DNA of 64,000 nucleotides from Paractinoplanes lichenicola (GCF_016785085.1 NZ_JAENHO010000014.1:62001-126000), one strand, 5' to 3'. Numbered from the stretch's first letter, positions 1-7,549 are shown. Program-made: numbers and translations. The notes: a model not told the origin generated them from the sequence alone.

Positions 1-249
1 CGGCTCGGCAACTACGCGGCGGCACTCGACTCGTACGACCGGGCGGTCGCCATCTTCGGCGAACTGGGCGAACGCTACGGACAGACGTGCGCCCTGAACG
101 GCCGCGGCGAGGCCCTGGCCGGCGCGGGCCGCACCGAGGAGGCGCGCACGAGTTTCCAAGTCGCCCTGGGCACCGCCCGCCTGATCGACGACCCGGCCGA
201 ACAAGCCCGCGCCCGCGCCGGCTTGGCCGCTCTCCCGGAAGCCGGTTGA
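1..249 (+). CDS. TPR-containing protein, C-terminal fragment
   Basis: The frame is open from base 1 and ends at TGA 247-249, so only the last 82 residues are visible. They form tetratricopeptide-like helical hairpins: NYAAALDSYDRAVAIFGELG, then a second unit around ALNGRGEALAGAGRTEEAR and a third ending in EQARARAGLAALPEAG. Such repeats usually close AfsR/SARP-type or NB-ARC regulators in actinobacteria and mediate protein contacts. The upstream domains lie outside the window, so the full identity is unknown; calling it the end of a TPR-bearing regulator is inference. Confidence 0.75.
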   Translation, partial: RLGNYAAALDSYDRAVAIFGELGERYGQTCALNGRGEALAGAGRTEEARTSFQVALGTARLIDDPAEQARARAGLAALPEAG

Positions 250-337
250 CACCCCTGTTGACGAGCCGCCAACATAATCCACCGGACGACTGCGTTACCC
301 TCGGCCCGCCCCCGGCAAGATAAGCTGTGGGCCCCAT

Positions 338-410
338 GCGCTCGTAGCTCAGCGGATAGAGCAACGGACTTCTAATCCGTCGGTCGCAGGTTCGAATCCT
401 GCCGGGCGCG
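338..410 (+). tRNA. tRNA-Arg (anticodon TCT)
   Basis: A complete cloverleaf can be drawn. The acceptor stem GCGCTCG (338-344) pairs with CGGGCGC (403-409), including one T-G pair. The D-loop carries TAGCTCAGC. The anticodon stem ACGGA/TCCGT encloses the loop CTTCTAA with anticodon TCT at 371-373. The T arm GCAGG-TTCGAAT-CCTGC ends at 402. G410 is the discriminator and CCA is not encoded. The TCT anticodon reads the rare AGA codon (and AGG by wobble) in this high-GC genome. Confidence 0.95.
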
Positions 411-421
411 CTTGAGTCTTC

Positions 422-439
422 CTGGGGCCCGAGCCCCAG
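422..439. terminator. Stem-loop just after tRNA-Arg, possible terminator
   Basis: CTGGGGC (422-428) pairs perfectly with GCCCCAG (433-439) across a four-base loop, 12 bases after the tRNA. No T-tract follows, so termination is only inferred. The rest of 440-590 shows no gene. Confidence 0.35.
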
Positions 440-610
440 ACCCCCAACGCCGTGGGGGCAAGCCTCCCGGATCCCCCATCGCCCGCCGTTGCCGCTCCTT
501 GATCGCGATAAGCGGGTAGCGCTGCATTCAGCGTCGCAAGTGACGAAACGGCTGTTAAGGGTGCAAATACCGCTGGCTTAAATCGCCCAAATGCCTGCAG
601 AGTGCCGTAT

Positions 611-623
611 CTGCGTTCGGCAG
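611..623. promoter_or_regulatory. Candidate operator CTGC-N5-GCAG upstream of the DUF6232-like gene
   Basis: CTGCGTTCGGCAG is a 13-bp spaced palindrome; the arms extend to ATCTGC/GCAGAT (609-625). It lies about 85 bp before the start at 708. The same spaced motif occurs upstream of the XRE regulator (2109-2121) and of the second DUF5753 gene (3215-3248). A shared regulator is inference. Confidence 0.35.
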
Positions 624-707
624 ATAGCTGGCCGCCGACGGCGAGGGCTGGAGAGAGGGTTGCTGATAGCCGACAGACGCCTGACGATAACAGTCAGGAG
701 GATCGTC

Positions 708-1154
708 ATGACACTGAACTCAGACACCTCAGAGACCGGCCGCCCCGTCTACTACCCGGGCCCAGGCATCGTGGTCACCCGCACGTACATCGAGACCGAG
801 GACTCGATCTACCGAGTTCGCGATCTCGTCGTCGAGGATCCGTCCTACCTCTACGTCCACCCGGCGCGTGCCGTGGCCCTCTACACCGGAGCCTTGGAGC
901 TGGTGCTGTCGGTCGGCGTCGCCGCCGTGAGCGGTTCGGCCTGGCTGCCTTGCGCGGCCGGTGTGCTCGCCGCGATGGGTGTGGGTGGGGCGGTCTGGAT
1001 CGACGACTACCGCAATCCTCGCAACATGGAGCTGACCGCCCTGCACCGGGGACGCCGGGTGGTGCTGTTCACTTCGGACAATCAGCGTGTGTTCGAGCAG
1101 GTGCGCCGGGCGGTCGTCCGGGCCGTGGAAGCCAACAGCCGGCCGCGACCTTGA
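708..1154 (+). CDS. DUF6232-like membrane protein
   Basis: A 148-residue protein of unknown function. ATG 708 is chosen because AGGAGG sits at 697-702 directly before it; the same frame opens earlier at 591 without a ribosome binding site. The first ~60 residues are soluble and contain VVTRTYIETEDSIYRVRDL, resembling the N-terminus of DUF6232 proteins. A hydrophobic stretch of about 35 residues (AVALYTGALELVLSVGVAAV and the segment after it) probably forms two membrane passes. The C-terminal ~45 residues are basic, with LHRGRRVVLF and VFEQVRRAVVRA. The gene ends 7 bp before the convergent XRE gene stop. The family match is from memory of the pattern; no biochemical role can be given. Confidence 0.7.
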   Translation: MTLNSDTSETGRPVYYPGPGIVVTRTYIETEDSIYRVRDLVVEDPSYLYVHPARAVALYTGALELVLSVGVAAVSGSAWLPCAAGVLAAMGVGGAVWIDDYRNPRNMELTALHRGRRVVLFTSDNQRVFEQVRRAVVRAVEANSRPRP

Positions 1155-1161
1155 CCGAGGA

Positions 1162-2079
1162 TCAGCCGGCCCGCATTTCGTCCCGGATGGATCGGATCGT
1201 TTGCAGGGCCCGGTCACCCGTCCGGCCGTAGTCGAGCAGATCTTTGAAGAGCGCGTTGTGCCGGTCGGTTTCTTCGCGATTGACGACCAGGAAGTCGTAT
1301 CCGGCGGCAGCCTCGACGAACATCACGTCATCGTGCGTGCCGGCGAACTTGAGCAGCTCGAATGAGCCGCCGAGACCCGAGTGATGTTCGAGGTCGAGCG
1401 GCGCCACGCCGAAGACGAAGCGTTGAGGGTCTTCGGCCAGCGCCAGAAGGTGGTCGAGTTGACGGGCCATGACTTCGTGTCCGCCGAGTGGTCGCCGGAG
1501 TGCGGATTCGTCGAACACCACCGTCACCCGGGGAGGGCTGTCACCACGTTGCCGCTCGAACAGTGCCTCCTGGCGGTCCATTCGCAGGTCCACTCGGGCC
1601 TTGACCTGCTCGTCGTTCGGATCGGTGCGAAGAGTGCGCGCGGTGATGGCACGGGCGTAGTCGCGCGTCTGCAGCAGTCCGGGAACGAAAAGCAATTGCC
1701 AGACATGGATTTCGGCGGCCTCGTTCTCGAAAGCGACGAAATCAGCGAAGGCACCGGCCAGCCGATGCCGGCTGTACCACTGACGAGAACGGGAAAGACG
1801 GGCAAGCCGGGACAGTTCCGCGACGACGTGCTCATCGGAGATGTGGTAGTGCCCGAGAAGAGCGCGGACCTCCAGAGGCTGAACAGTCACCTCGCCCTTT
1901 TCGATTCTGGTCAGTTTCGAGACCGACCAGTCCATGGTCTTGGCCACCGCCGCAGCTGACAGGCCCAACCCATCACGCAGCGACTTCAAGCGCAGGGCCA
2001 CATTCGCCCGGGCGATCTTCGGGCCGACCGTCTCGGTGGGCACGACGGATCGGTCAGAGGCGTCCGACATGCCATGCAC
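1162..2079 (-). CDS. XRE-family regulator with DUF5753 domain (WhiJ/Scr1-like)
   Basis: A 305-residue DNA-binding regulator. An N-terminal helix-turn-helix occupies roughly residues 25-85 (LRDGLGLSAAAVAKTMDWS, VSKLTRIEKGEVTVQP). It is followed by the DUF5753 domain, with the hallmark VPGLLQTRDYARAI near residue 132 and HHSGLGGSFELLKF near 235. Family members (for example Streptomyces WhiJ) pair with small DUF397 proteins and control development; here the DUF397 gene is divergent, starting ~290 bp away. The perfect 13-bp palindrome at 2109-2121, 30 bp before the start codon, is a plausible autoregulatory operator. NCBI calls this family Scr1, TA-antitoxin-like; a toxin-antitoxin function is not demonstrated by the sequence. 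Confidence 0.9.
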   Translation of the reverse strand: MHGMSDASDRSVVPTETVGPKIARANVALRLKSLRDGLGLSAAAVAKTMDWSVSKLTRIEKGEVTVQPLEVRALLGHYHISDEHVVAELSRLARLSRSRQWYSRHRLAGAFADFVAFENEAAEIHVWQLLFVPGLLQTRDYARAITARTLRTDPNDEQVKARVDLRMDRQEALFERQRGDSPPRVTVVFDESALRRPLGGHEVMARQLDHLLALAEDPQRFVFGVAPLDLEHHSGLGGSFELLKFAGTHDDVMFVEAAAGYDFLVVNREETDRHNALFKDLLDYGRTGDRALQTIRSIRDEMRAG

Positions 2080-2108
2080 CTTTCACCGCGGCGGGACCGA
2101 GTGCCGAT

Positions 2109-2121
2109 CTGCAATTTGCAG
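2109..2121. promoter_or_regulatory. Perfect 13-bp palindrome upstream of the XRE-DUF5753 gene
   Basis: CTGCAATTTGCAG has 6-bp perfect arms around a central T. It lies 30 bp upstream of the ATG at 2079, where an autoregulator would bind. Related sites are at 611-623 and 3215-3248. Confidence 0.5.
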
Positions 2122-2371
2122 GTGGCCAAAGCCCACCCGCAGAATCCTACCGCATGGGATAGATGTCAATTATCGCCACGGGTCTAATAGGTCCGCCATG
2201 GCGGCGCCGGGGGATCCAGAACACTGAATGTCAGGTACTGTGAGTGATCAGCCGACTCCGATGGGGCAGTTCGGCTCGATTCACGGCTCGGCGCGTTCAG
2301 CCGCGCCGCAGCGCCGCCCATGCGACTTGGCCGTTCTCCATGGGCGACAGTTCGCCGCTCCAGGAGGCACA

Positions 2372-2584
2372 GTGGACAACGAGATGAAGACTGGCTGGCA
2401 CAAGAGCACCAAGAGCAGCGGAGCGAACTGTGTCGAGATCAGGCGGGAAGGCGACCAGGTGTTCATGCGCGACACCAAGGATCGTTCCGGCCCGGTGCTT
2501 GCGTTCGACGTCGACACGTTCCGGGCTTTCATCGCCGACCTGAAGGAGGACCGGTCGGACCTGCCCGCTCATGGCTCCGACTAG
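2372..2584 (+). CDS. DUF397 small protein, partner of the XRE-DUF5753 regulator
   Basis: A 70-residue protein with the DUF397 signature TGWHKSTKSSGANCVEI, then FMRDTKDRSG and the closing AFDVDTFRAFIADLK. GTG 2372 is chosen because AGGAGG (2362-2367) sits four bases before it; an in-frame ATG at 2384 is too far from that site, and the frame runs open further upstream without support. DUF397 proteins are encoded beside WhiJ-type regulators and are thought to modulate them. This one is divergent from the full-length regulator and its stop overlaps the stop of the HTH-less DUF5753 gene by about two bases, so one DUF397 gene sits between two DUF5753 genes. Confidence 0.85.
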   Translation: MDNEMKTGWHKSTKSSGANCVEIRREGDQVFMRDTKDRSGPVLAFDVDTFRAFIADLKEDRSDLPAHGSD

Positions 2585-3180
2585 TCGCTGACCAGCTTCG
2601 CCAGCAGGGCGCGACCCTCTTCTCCAGTCGCGGCCGCGTTCATCAGAGAACGCACCTGTTCCCGAACCAGGTCCACCCGGTCGCCGTCGGTGATGATCGT
2701 GTCTCCGAACGGACCTTCGGCGAACGCCAGGCTGCCTGCTGCCGTGTCGAGAACTTCGTAGTTTCCCAGCAGGCCGCGATGCCAACGCCGTTCGAGCGGC
2801 ACGACTCCGACCCGGACCGTGGGCCGGTCGGAGAGTGCGAGAAGGTGCTCGATCTGCTCCCGCATCACCGCCGATCCAGCCGGCGCCTGACGGAACACGG
2901 TTTCGCTGAGCAGCACATGAACCTGAGGCGGAGCATCGCTGTCGAGCCGAGCCAGGAACGCCTTGCGGCGCTCGTCCCGAACTCGCAGCCGCTGATCGTC
3001 CATGCTCGCCGACGAAGCGGTGCTCTCGATGATCTCCCGCGAATACGCCGGCACCTGAAGCACGCCGGGCACGAAGCTCGGCGCGTTGTAGAAGATGCTT
3101 TGGGCGACCCTCTCGACATCTCGCAGACGCCGGAAGGCATCCGAGTCGTGCAGGTCGTCCACCATCTTCGCCATCGCCAT
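2581..3180 (-). CDS. DUF5753 protein lacking the helix-turn-helix
   Basis: About 199 residues that are nearly all DUF5753: VPGVLQVPAYSREIIES near the start, DERRKAFLARL, HVLLSETVFRQ, then WHRGLLGNYEVLDT and VDLVREQVRSL. Compared with the regulator at 1162-2079, the N-terminal HTH (about 90 residues) is absent. The frame can extend to a GTG at 3255, but that stretch covers the operator-like sites at 3215-3248 and encodes no HTH. ATG 3180 is a choice among closely spaced ATGs (3180, 3174, 3165) without a clear ribosome binding site. It could be a DUF397-binding decoy, or a decayed regulator; both are inference. Confidence 0.75.
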   Translation of the reverse strand: MAMAKMVDDLHDSDAFRRLRDVERVAQSIFYNAPSFVPGVLQVPAYSREIIESTASSASMDDQRLRVRDERRKAFLARLDSDAPPQVHVLLSETVFRQAPAGSAVMREQIEHLLALSDRPTVRVGVVPLERRWHRGLLGNYEVLDTAAGSLAFAEGPFGDTIITDGDRVDLVREQVRSLMNAAATGEEGRALLAKLVSD

Positions 3181-3214
3181 ACCGTCCGATGCTAGTGAAT
3201 GTGCCTTGGGCAGT

Positions 3215-3248
3215 CTGCAGAACGCAGTTTTCCGAATGCGGATTGCAG
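3215..3248. promoter_or_regulatory. Pair of CTGC-N5-GCAG-like sites, 21 bp apart
   Basis: CTGCAGAACGCAG (3215-3227) and, read on the minus strand, CTGCAATCCGCAT (3236-3248) match the perfect palindrome at 2109-2121 at 9 and 10 of 13 positions. Their starts are 21 bp apart, about two helical turns, so bound dimers would lie on one face of the DNA. They sit just upstream of the HTH-less DUF5753 gene. Confidence 0.4.
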
Positions 3249-3325
3249 AGTACACTCAGCCGCCGAGCATCGAAAGTCGATCTGAGGCGCGTGTCATCGC
3301 CTGCACCGCGCGGTCCTGCGGCACC

Positions 3326-4003
3326 TCAACCGCGCGACGGCAAAGACGATCCGCAGGGCGGCACCCGGCCGGATTTCGGTCCATGCGTCCGGCGGCGCAC
3401 TGCCCAGCCTGCGATCAGCAGCAGAGTCACCACCTCGGCCAGCCCCAGCAGCCGTTCCACCGTGCCGAGCGGGATGGCCCGCCACCACCGCACCCCCGTC
3501 CACGGCTCGGACAGCACGGCCCACAAGATCGGGGTGAAGCACAACAGTGAGACCACGCCCCCCGCCGCCACCCAGCGAGCCCCCCGGTCCCGCAGCGACC
3601 GGGCCGAGGCCAGCAGCGCCGCCACCGGCAGACTCAGGAACGCCACCACGCTGGCCACCCGGTGGATGTCCCCGCTCGTCGACGGTCCCGTCGCCCAGTT
3701 GTGCTTCTCGAACCAGACGACCCCGACCAGTCCCAGGGCCCACAGCAGCAAGGCCACCGCCGCGCCGCCGCGGACGATTCCGGCTCGGCGGGCCGCCGCC
3801 AGCACCGCCACCGACCCGGCCGCGAGCAGCAGCGTGGCCGCGTCGAACCACCAGCCGTTCTCCAGCAGCGCGTACTGGCTGATGGTCCGCCGGCTCCAGT
3901 CGAGCGAGGCCGACGGCGGCGCGACGTGCAGCGCCGCGTAGAAGCCGAGGGAGGCCGCCACGCAGGCGGCCCCCACCCCGGCGAGCACCCGAATCATGCG
4001 CAC
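3326..4003 (-). CDS. DUF998 family membrane protein
   Basis: A 225-residue integral membrane protein with about six hydrophobic helices: IRVLAGVGAACVAASLGFYA, the region AATLLLAAGSVAVLAAARRA, AAVALLLWALGLVGVVWF, SVVAFLSLPVAALLASAR, WVAAGGVVSLLCFTPILWAV and LLGLAEVVTLLLIAGWAV. The motif SRRTISQYALLENGWWFDAA after the first helix is typical of DUF998. GTG 4003 or ATG 3997 are possible starts. It follows the ABC permease gene on the same strand with a 24-bp gap and may be the last gene of that operon. Function unknown. Confidence 0.8.
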   Translation of the reverse strand: MRMIRVLAGVGAACVAASLGFYAALHVAPPSASLDWSRRTISQYALLENGWWFDAATLLLAAGSVAVLAAARRAGIVRGGAAVALLLWALGLVGVVWFEKHNWATGPSTSGDIHRVASVVAFLSLPVAALLASARSLRDRGARWVAAGGVVSLLCFTPILWAVLSEPWTGVRWWRAIPLGTVERLLGLAEVVTLLLIAGWAVRRRTHGPKSGRVPPCGSSLPSRG

Positions 4004-4027
4004 CAGGCTGCCCGGTCAAACTGTGAA

Positions 4028-5176
4028 TCAGCCGGTCAACGCCTCGGTCGGGGACAGCCGGGCCGCCCGTACGGCCGGATACCACCCGGCGATCGCGCCG
4101 ATCACGAGTGTCGCCCCGACCCCGCCGCGCAGCACCCACATCGGCACCACCGCCGGCCAGTCCTGGGTGACCGCGTACAGGCCGGTCACCAGATAGCCGA
4201 GCAGCACCCCGGCCGCGCCGCCGAGCAGCGAGAGCAGCAGCGACTCGGTGACGAACTGGGTGCGGATCTGCCCCCGGGTGGCCCCGAGGGACCGCCGCAG
4301 CCCGATCTCGGCCCGCCGTTCCAGCACCGAGATCACCATCGTGTTGGCCACCCCGATCCCGCCCACCAGCAACGCCACCGCGCCCAGCCCCAGCAGCAGG
4401 GCCGTGAACGCGTCGTTGGTGGCCCGCCGCGCGGTGAGGGCGTCCGACGGCTTCGACACGTCGACCTCGTCGGGGCTCCACGGGTTCGCGGTCGGCGCCA
4501 GCACCGCCCGTACGGCTTCCACCAGCGCATCCGCCGACCGCGTGTAGACGGTGGTCGGGTGCCCGTCGAACCCGAGGTACGACGCCGCCGACTCCCAGCC
4601 GATCAGCACCGACTGGTCGAGCTCGGGCGCCAGCGGCACCGGGTCGAGCACGCCGGTCACCGTCCACCAGCGTCCCCCGAGGTAGACCGACGGCACGTCG
4701 CCGAGCCGCCGCGCCGCCGTCGATCCGAGCACCACGGTCGGGTATTTCGCGTTGAGCCAGCTGCCCCGGGCGAGGTCGCCGCCGACCGTGGGCAGCAAGT
4801 CGGCCGAGGCCGCCAGCACGCTCAGCCCGCCTGTCTCCCCCACCGGGATCTTGTCGGTGCGATAGACCGCCGCGTCCGGCACCTGACCGGTCGCCGTGGC
4901 CGACTGCACCGGCCCGATCCGCTTGATCATCGACGGTGCCGAGTCGGGCAGCACGGCCTCCTCGCCGAACATCGTCTGCCCGGGGGTGACGGTGAGCATG
5001 TTGGTGCCCAGGGCGGCCAGCTCGCGGTCGAGCTCGGCCCGGCTCGACGACGAGATGCCGACGACCGCGGTCATGGCGGCGATGCCGATCGCGATGCCCA
5101 GGGCCGACAGGACGGCCCGCAGCGGGCGCGATCGGAGCCCGTACGCGGCCAGGCCGAGCAGATCCGAGGGCCGCAT
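4028..5176 (-). CDS. MacB-like ABC transporter permease
   Basis: A 382-residue FtsX/MacB-type permease. It has one N-terminal membrane helix (around residues 18-40), a large extracytoplasmic MacB_PCD domain with EEAVLPDSAP and a YLGGRWWTVTGV strand, and three C-terminal helices in the FtsX domain, with the signature VISVLERRAEIGLRRSLGAT preceding helix 3. The start is 1 bp after the ATPase stop, indicating translational coupling. With the adaptor (5934-6986) and ATPase (5178-5837) it forms an export pump, which in this family moves peptides, lipoproteins or antibiotics out of the membrane. The substrate is not readable from sequence. Confidence 0.9.
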   Translation of the reverse strand: MRPSDLLGLAAYGLRSRPLRAVLSALGIAIGIAAMTAVVGISSSSRAELDRELAALGTNMLTVTPGQTMFGEEAVLPDSAPSMIKRIGPVQSATATGQVPDAAVYRTDKIPVGETGGLSVLAASADLLPTVGGDLARGSWLNAKYPTVVLGSTAARRLGDVPSVYLGGRWWTVTGVLDPVPLAPELDQSVLIGWESAASYLGFDGHPTTVYTRSADALVEAVRAVLAPTANPWSPDEVDVSKPSDALTARRATNDAFTALLLGLGAVALLVGGIGVANTMVISVLERRAEIGLRRSLGATRGQIRTQFVTESLLLSLLGGAAGVLLGYLVTGLYAVTQDWPAVVPMWVLRGGVGATLVIGAIAGWYPAVRAARLSPTEALTG

Positions 5177-5177
5177 G

Positions 5178-5837
5178 TCAGATCACCCGCCCGTCGCGCA
5201 TGGGCACCTGCCGGGGCAGGCCGCCGGCGATCTCGTGATCGTGCGTGATGATCAGCACGGTGGTGCCCGCCGCGTTGAGCTCGCGCAGCAGCTCGACCAC
5301 TCCGGCGCCGGAAACGGAGTCGAGGTTGCCGGTCGGCTCGTCGGCCAGCAGCACGGCCGGGTCCCCCGCCACCGCCCGCGCGATCGCGACCCGTTGCCGT
5401 TCCCCGCCGGACAGCTGGTGGGGCCGATGTCCGAGCCGGTCGCCGAGGCCGACCCGGACGAGGGCGGCCTCGGCGCGCCACTCCCGCTCCTTGCGCCGTA
5501 CGCCGGAGTAGAGCAGCCCGTCGGCCACGTTGGCGATCGCCGTCCGCCCCGGCGCCAGGTGGAACTGCTGGAACACGAACCCGATCCGCCCGGCCCGCAA
5601 CGCCGACAGCTGCCGGTCGCCGAGCGTGGCCACGTCGTGCCCGTCGATCCGCACCGAGCCCTGCGTGGGCCGGTCGAGCGTGCCGATCAGATGCAGCATC
5701 GTCGTCTTGCCGGAACCGGACGGCCCGACGATCGCCACCAGCTCGCCGTACTCGACGGACAAGTCGACGGACCGCACCGCCGTCACCCCACCCGGATACG
5801 CCTTGGTCACGCCGGCCAGCTCGATGACCGCGCTCAC
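5178..5837 (-). CDS. ABC transporter ATP-binding protein (MacB/LolD type)
   Basis: A 219-residue ATPase with Walker A GPSGSGKTT near residue 40, Q-loop FQQFHLAPG, signature LSGGERQRVAIARAVAG, Walker B VLLADEPTGNLD and switch histidine IITHDHE. It powers the permease encoded immediately downstream. The GTG at 5837 is the third copy of a start codon carried on a 50-bp tandem repeat (5821-5939). In the single-copy ancestor it would have overlapped the adaptor stop as GTGA; the repeats now hold it 100 bp away, separated by two 17-codon mini-ORFs. The G-rich stretch six bases before GTG can serve as ribosome binding site. Confidence 0.93.
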   Translation of the reverse strand: MSAVIELAGVTKAYPGGVTAVRSVDLSVEYGELVAIVGPSGSGKTTMLHLIGTLDRPTQGSVRIDGHDVATLGDRQLSALRAGRIGFVFQQFHLAPGRTAIANVADGLLYSGVRRKEREWRAEAALVRVGLGDRLGHRPHQLSGGERQRVAIARAVAGDPAVLLADEPTGNLDSVSGAGVVELLRELNAAGTTVLIITHDHEIAGGLPRQVPMRDGRVI

Positions 5838-5887
5838 GAGATGCCCCCCGAAGTCACGCCGGGCGGAACTTCGATGACCGCGCTCAC
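5834..5887 (-). other. Mini-ORF 2 created by the 50-bp repeat (17 codons)
   Basis: Identical to mini-ORF 1. Its TGA (5834-5836) overlaps the GTG (5835-5837) of the ATPase gene, so the stop-start coupling is preserved through each repeat. Confidence 0.35.
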
Positions 5888-5937
5888 GAGATGCCCCCCG
5901 AAGTCACGCCGGGCGGAACTTCGATGACCGCGCTCAC
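5884..5937 (-). other. Mini-ORF 1 created by the 50-bp repeat (17 codons)
   Basis: It starts at GTG 5937, which overlaps the adaptor TGA, and encodes MSAVIEVPPGVTSGGIS before a TGA that overlaps the next GTG. It opens like the ATPase (MSAVIEL) and then diverges. Translation is unproven. Confidence 0.35.
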
Positions 5938-6986
5938 GACGGCATCCCCACCTTCACCCCGGGCCGGATGCCGTCGCCGGACACCTCGACTCGCCCGTCG
6001 GCGAACAGCCCGGTCTCGACGGCGACGATGCGGGTGGCGCCGGACTCGACGACCTCCAGCCCGTAGCCGCCCTCGGCCAGCGCGAGCAGCGCCGCCACGG
6101 GTACGGTGAGCACGTCCGGCCGTTGCGAGGCGACGAAGCCGACGGCGACGGCCGCCTCGTCCAGGCCCTTCGGCGTCTTGGCGAACGCGACCGTCACCTC
6201 GATCTTGGTCGTGTCCTCCTCGTTGCCTTGACCCGGCTCGACGACCGTCTCGACACCGGTGATCTTCCCCGCCGCCGTGCTCCCGTCGGGCATCTCGACC
6301 TCGACCGCCGCGCCCTTGCGGGCCAGCCGCTGATCGTCGACGTCGAGCGCGACCGTCGCCACCATCGTCGTGCCGGTCGTCTTGAACAGCTCGGTCCCCG
6401 GCTGCACCACGGCGCCGGCTTCCGAGCTGAGCGAGTCGACCCTGACCTGCCCTTTCCCGTACGCGATCTGGCCCGTCCCGACCCGTCCCGTCTCGCTCAG
6501 CCCGAGGTCGTCCTGCCAGTCCTCGACGGCCTCGGCGGTCGCGGACGTGTATTCGTCGTCGACGGTGAAACCCGTGTAGCCGAGCGCGCGCAGGTTCTTC
6601 TCGAACTGCAGCACGTCGGCCCCCTCGACGCCGGGCTGCAGCGTGCGATAGGCGGGCAGGGTCCCGTACAGGAGGGGAACTGGTTTGTTGTCGAGACGAT
6701 AGAGCGGCTTGCCCCTGATGATCACCGCGCCGCTCGCGGGCAGGGCGGTGAGCGTGCCCGATTCACGCGCGGCGACGGTGCTGGTGTCGCCGTGACCGAG
6801 CGTGCCGGGGTGCGACTCGCGGTCGATCAGCGTCTGCTTCGTGACGTCCGCCGTCTCCGCGGGTCCGCTGCTGGTCGTGCCGTCGCCGCTCTCCGTCGCG
6901 GGCAGGTTGATCACGGTGACCGCGGCGGCGACCGCACCGATGGTGAGCACGCCCGCGATCACGCCCGTCGTCCGTCGGCGGCTCAC
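5934..6986 (-). CDS. Membrane-fusion/adaptor protein with embedded peptidoglycan-binding domain
   Basis: 350 residues. One N-terminal membrane helix (VIAGVLTIGAVAAAVTVINL) anchors an extracytoplasmic part. After the first barrel segment comes a PG_binding_1-type insert (EGADVLQFEKNLRALGYTGF through TSATAEAVEDWQDDLGLSET, about residues 119-165). The rest is beta-rich, with VVQPGTELFKTTGTTMVATV and a final domain around VAALLALAEGGYGLEVVESG. This is the actinobacterial MacA/HlyD-like layout in which the adaptor contacts the cell wall. It starts at GTG 6986, overlapping the lipoprotein stop by GTGA, and its own stop overlaps the first GTG of the 50-bp repeat. Confidence 0.88.
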   Translation of the reverse strand: MSRRRTTGVIAGVLTIGAVAAAVTVINLPATESGDGTTSSGPAETADVTKQTLIDRESHPGTLGHGDTSTVAARESGTLTALPASGAVIIRGKPLYRLDNKPVPLLYGTLPAYRTLQPGVEGADVLQFEKNLRALGYTGFTVDDEYTSATAEAVEDWQDDLGLSETGRVGTGQIAYGKGQVRVDSLSSEAGAVVQPGTELFKTTGTTMVATVALDVDDQRLARKGAAVEVEMPDGSTAAGKITGVETVVEPGQGNEEDTTKIEVTVAFAKTPKGLDEAAVAVGFVASQRPDVLTVPVAALLALAEGGYGLEVVESGATRIVAVETGLFADGRVEVSGDGIRPGVKVGMPS

Positions 6987-7549
6987 GCGTTCACCCCGCT
7001 GCCGACGGGACGCTTCTCACTGCGGGTCCCGCCGCCGGGCATGTACTTCGAGCACTTCTCCTCGGCCTTGTCGAATGTGGGGTCGCCCGGCTTGACGCTC
7101 AGCTTGCCGGCGTCGAGCCGCAGCGAGCCGTCGCTCTGCGGGTCCGGGAATTCCGGAACGCCGTTCTCGCGCATGCACTTGGCCATCTGCCGGGCCATCT
7201 CGATCATCTCGGGGTCCGGTTTCCGGGCCTCGCCGCCGTCCGGCGCGAACTTCTGGCACGCCTGCTGCGCTTCCTCGAACTTCTTCGGGTCCATGCCCTT
7301 CGGCGTCTTGATCGTCATCCGCCCGCCCGGGTCCGGGTCGGGGAACCACGTCATGCCGTGCTCCCGCATGCACTGCGCGAACTTGAGCGGGGCGTCCTCG
7401 TCGAATGTGGACGATGCCGACGCCGACGGGCCGGCGGTCGCGCCCTGCCGCGCCGTCGCCACCCCGTCCCCGTCGCTGTCCTTCGCCGCGCAGCCGGCCG
7501 AGACCAGCACCATCATCAGGCCGGCGATGACAACCTTTCCCGTACGCAT
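6983..7549 (-). CDS. Secreted lipoprotein, first gene of the exporter operon
   Basis: 188 residues from ATG 7549, chosen because AAGGAG lies just upstream; the frame continues further up without a binding site. A signal peptide with lipobox (VVIAGLMMVLVSAGC) predicts lipid attachment at Cys19. The mature part has two related blocks: FAQCMREHGMTWFPDPD near residue 60 and MAKCMRENGVPEFPDPQSDG near 128, each followed by KF or KC..Y segments, so it looks internally duplicated. This CMRxxGV.xFPDP pattern is common in actinobacterial lipoproteins encoded beside adaptor/ABC operons. No enzymatic function is evident. Confidence 0.85.
   Translation of the reverse strand: MRTGKVVIAGLMMVLVSAGCAAKDSDGDGVATARQGATAGPSASASSTFDEDAPLKFAQCMREHGMTWFPDPDPGGRMTIKTPKGMDPKKFEEAQQACQKFAPDGGEARKPDPEMIEMARQMAKCMRENGVPEFPDPQSDGSLRLDAGKLSVKPGDPTFDKAEEKCSKYMPGGGTRSEKRPVGSGVNA

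Larger units (their letters stand above)
5821..5939 (-). repeat. 50-bp tandem repeat, 2.4 copies, at an operon stop-start junction
   Basis: Bases 5821-5870 and 5871-5920 are identical and 5921-5939 repeats the first 19. On the minus strand each unit carries a G-run ribosome-binding-like element, a TGA stop overlapping a GTG start (GTGA), and the first codons of the ATPase gene. The array lies between the adaptor stop (5934) and the functional ATPase start (5837). Confidence 0.97.

Noticed and set aside
1162..3180. Toxin-antitoxin module at the DUF5753/DUF397 locus
   Set aside because: Database names suggest it, but characterised WhiJ-type pairs are developmental regulators and no toxin-like catalytic residues are visible.
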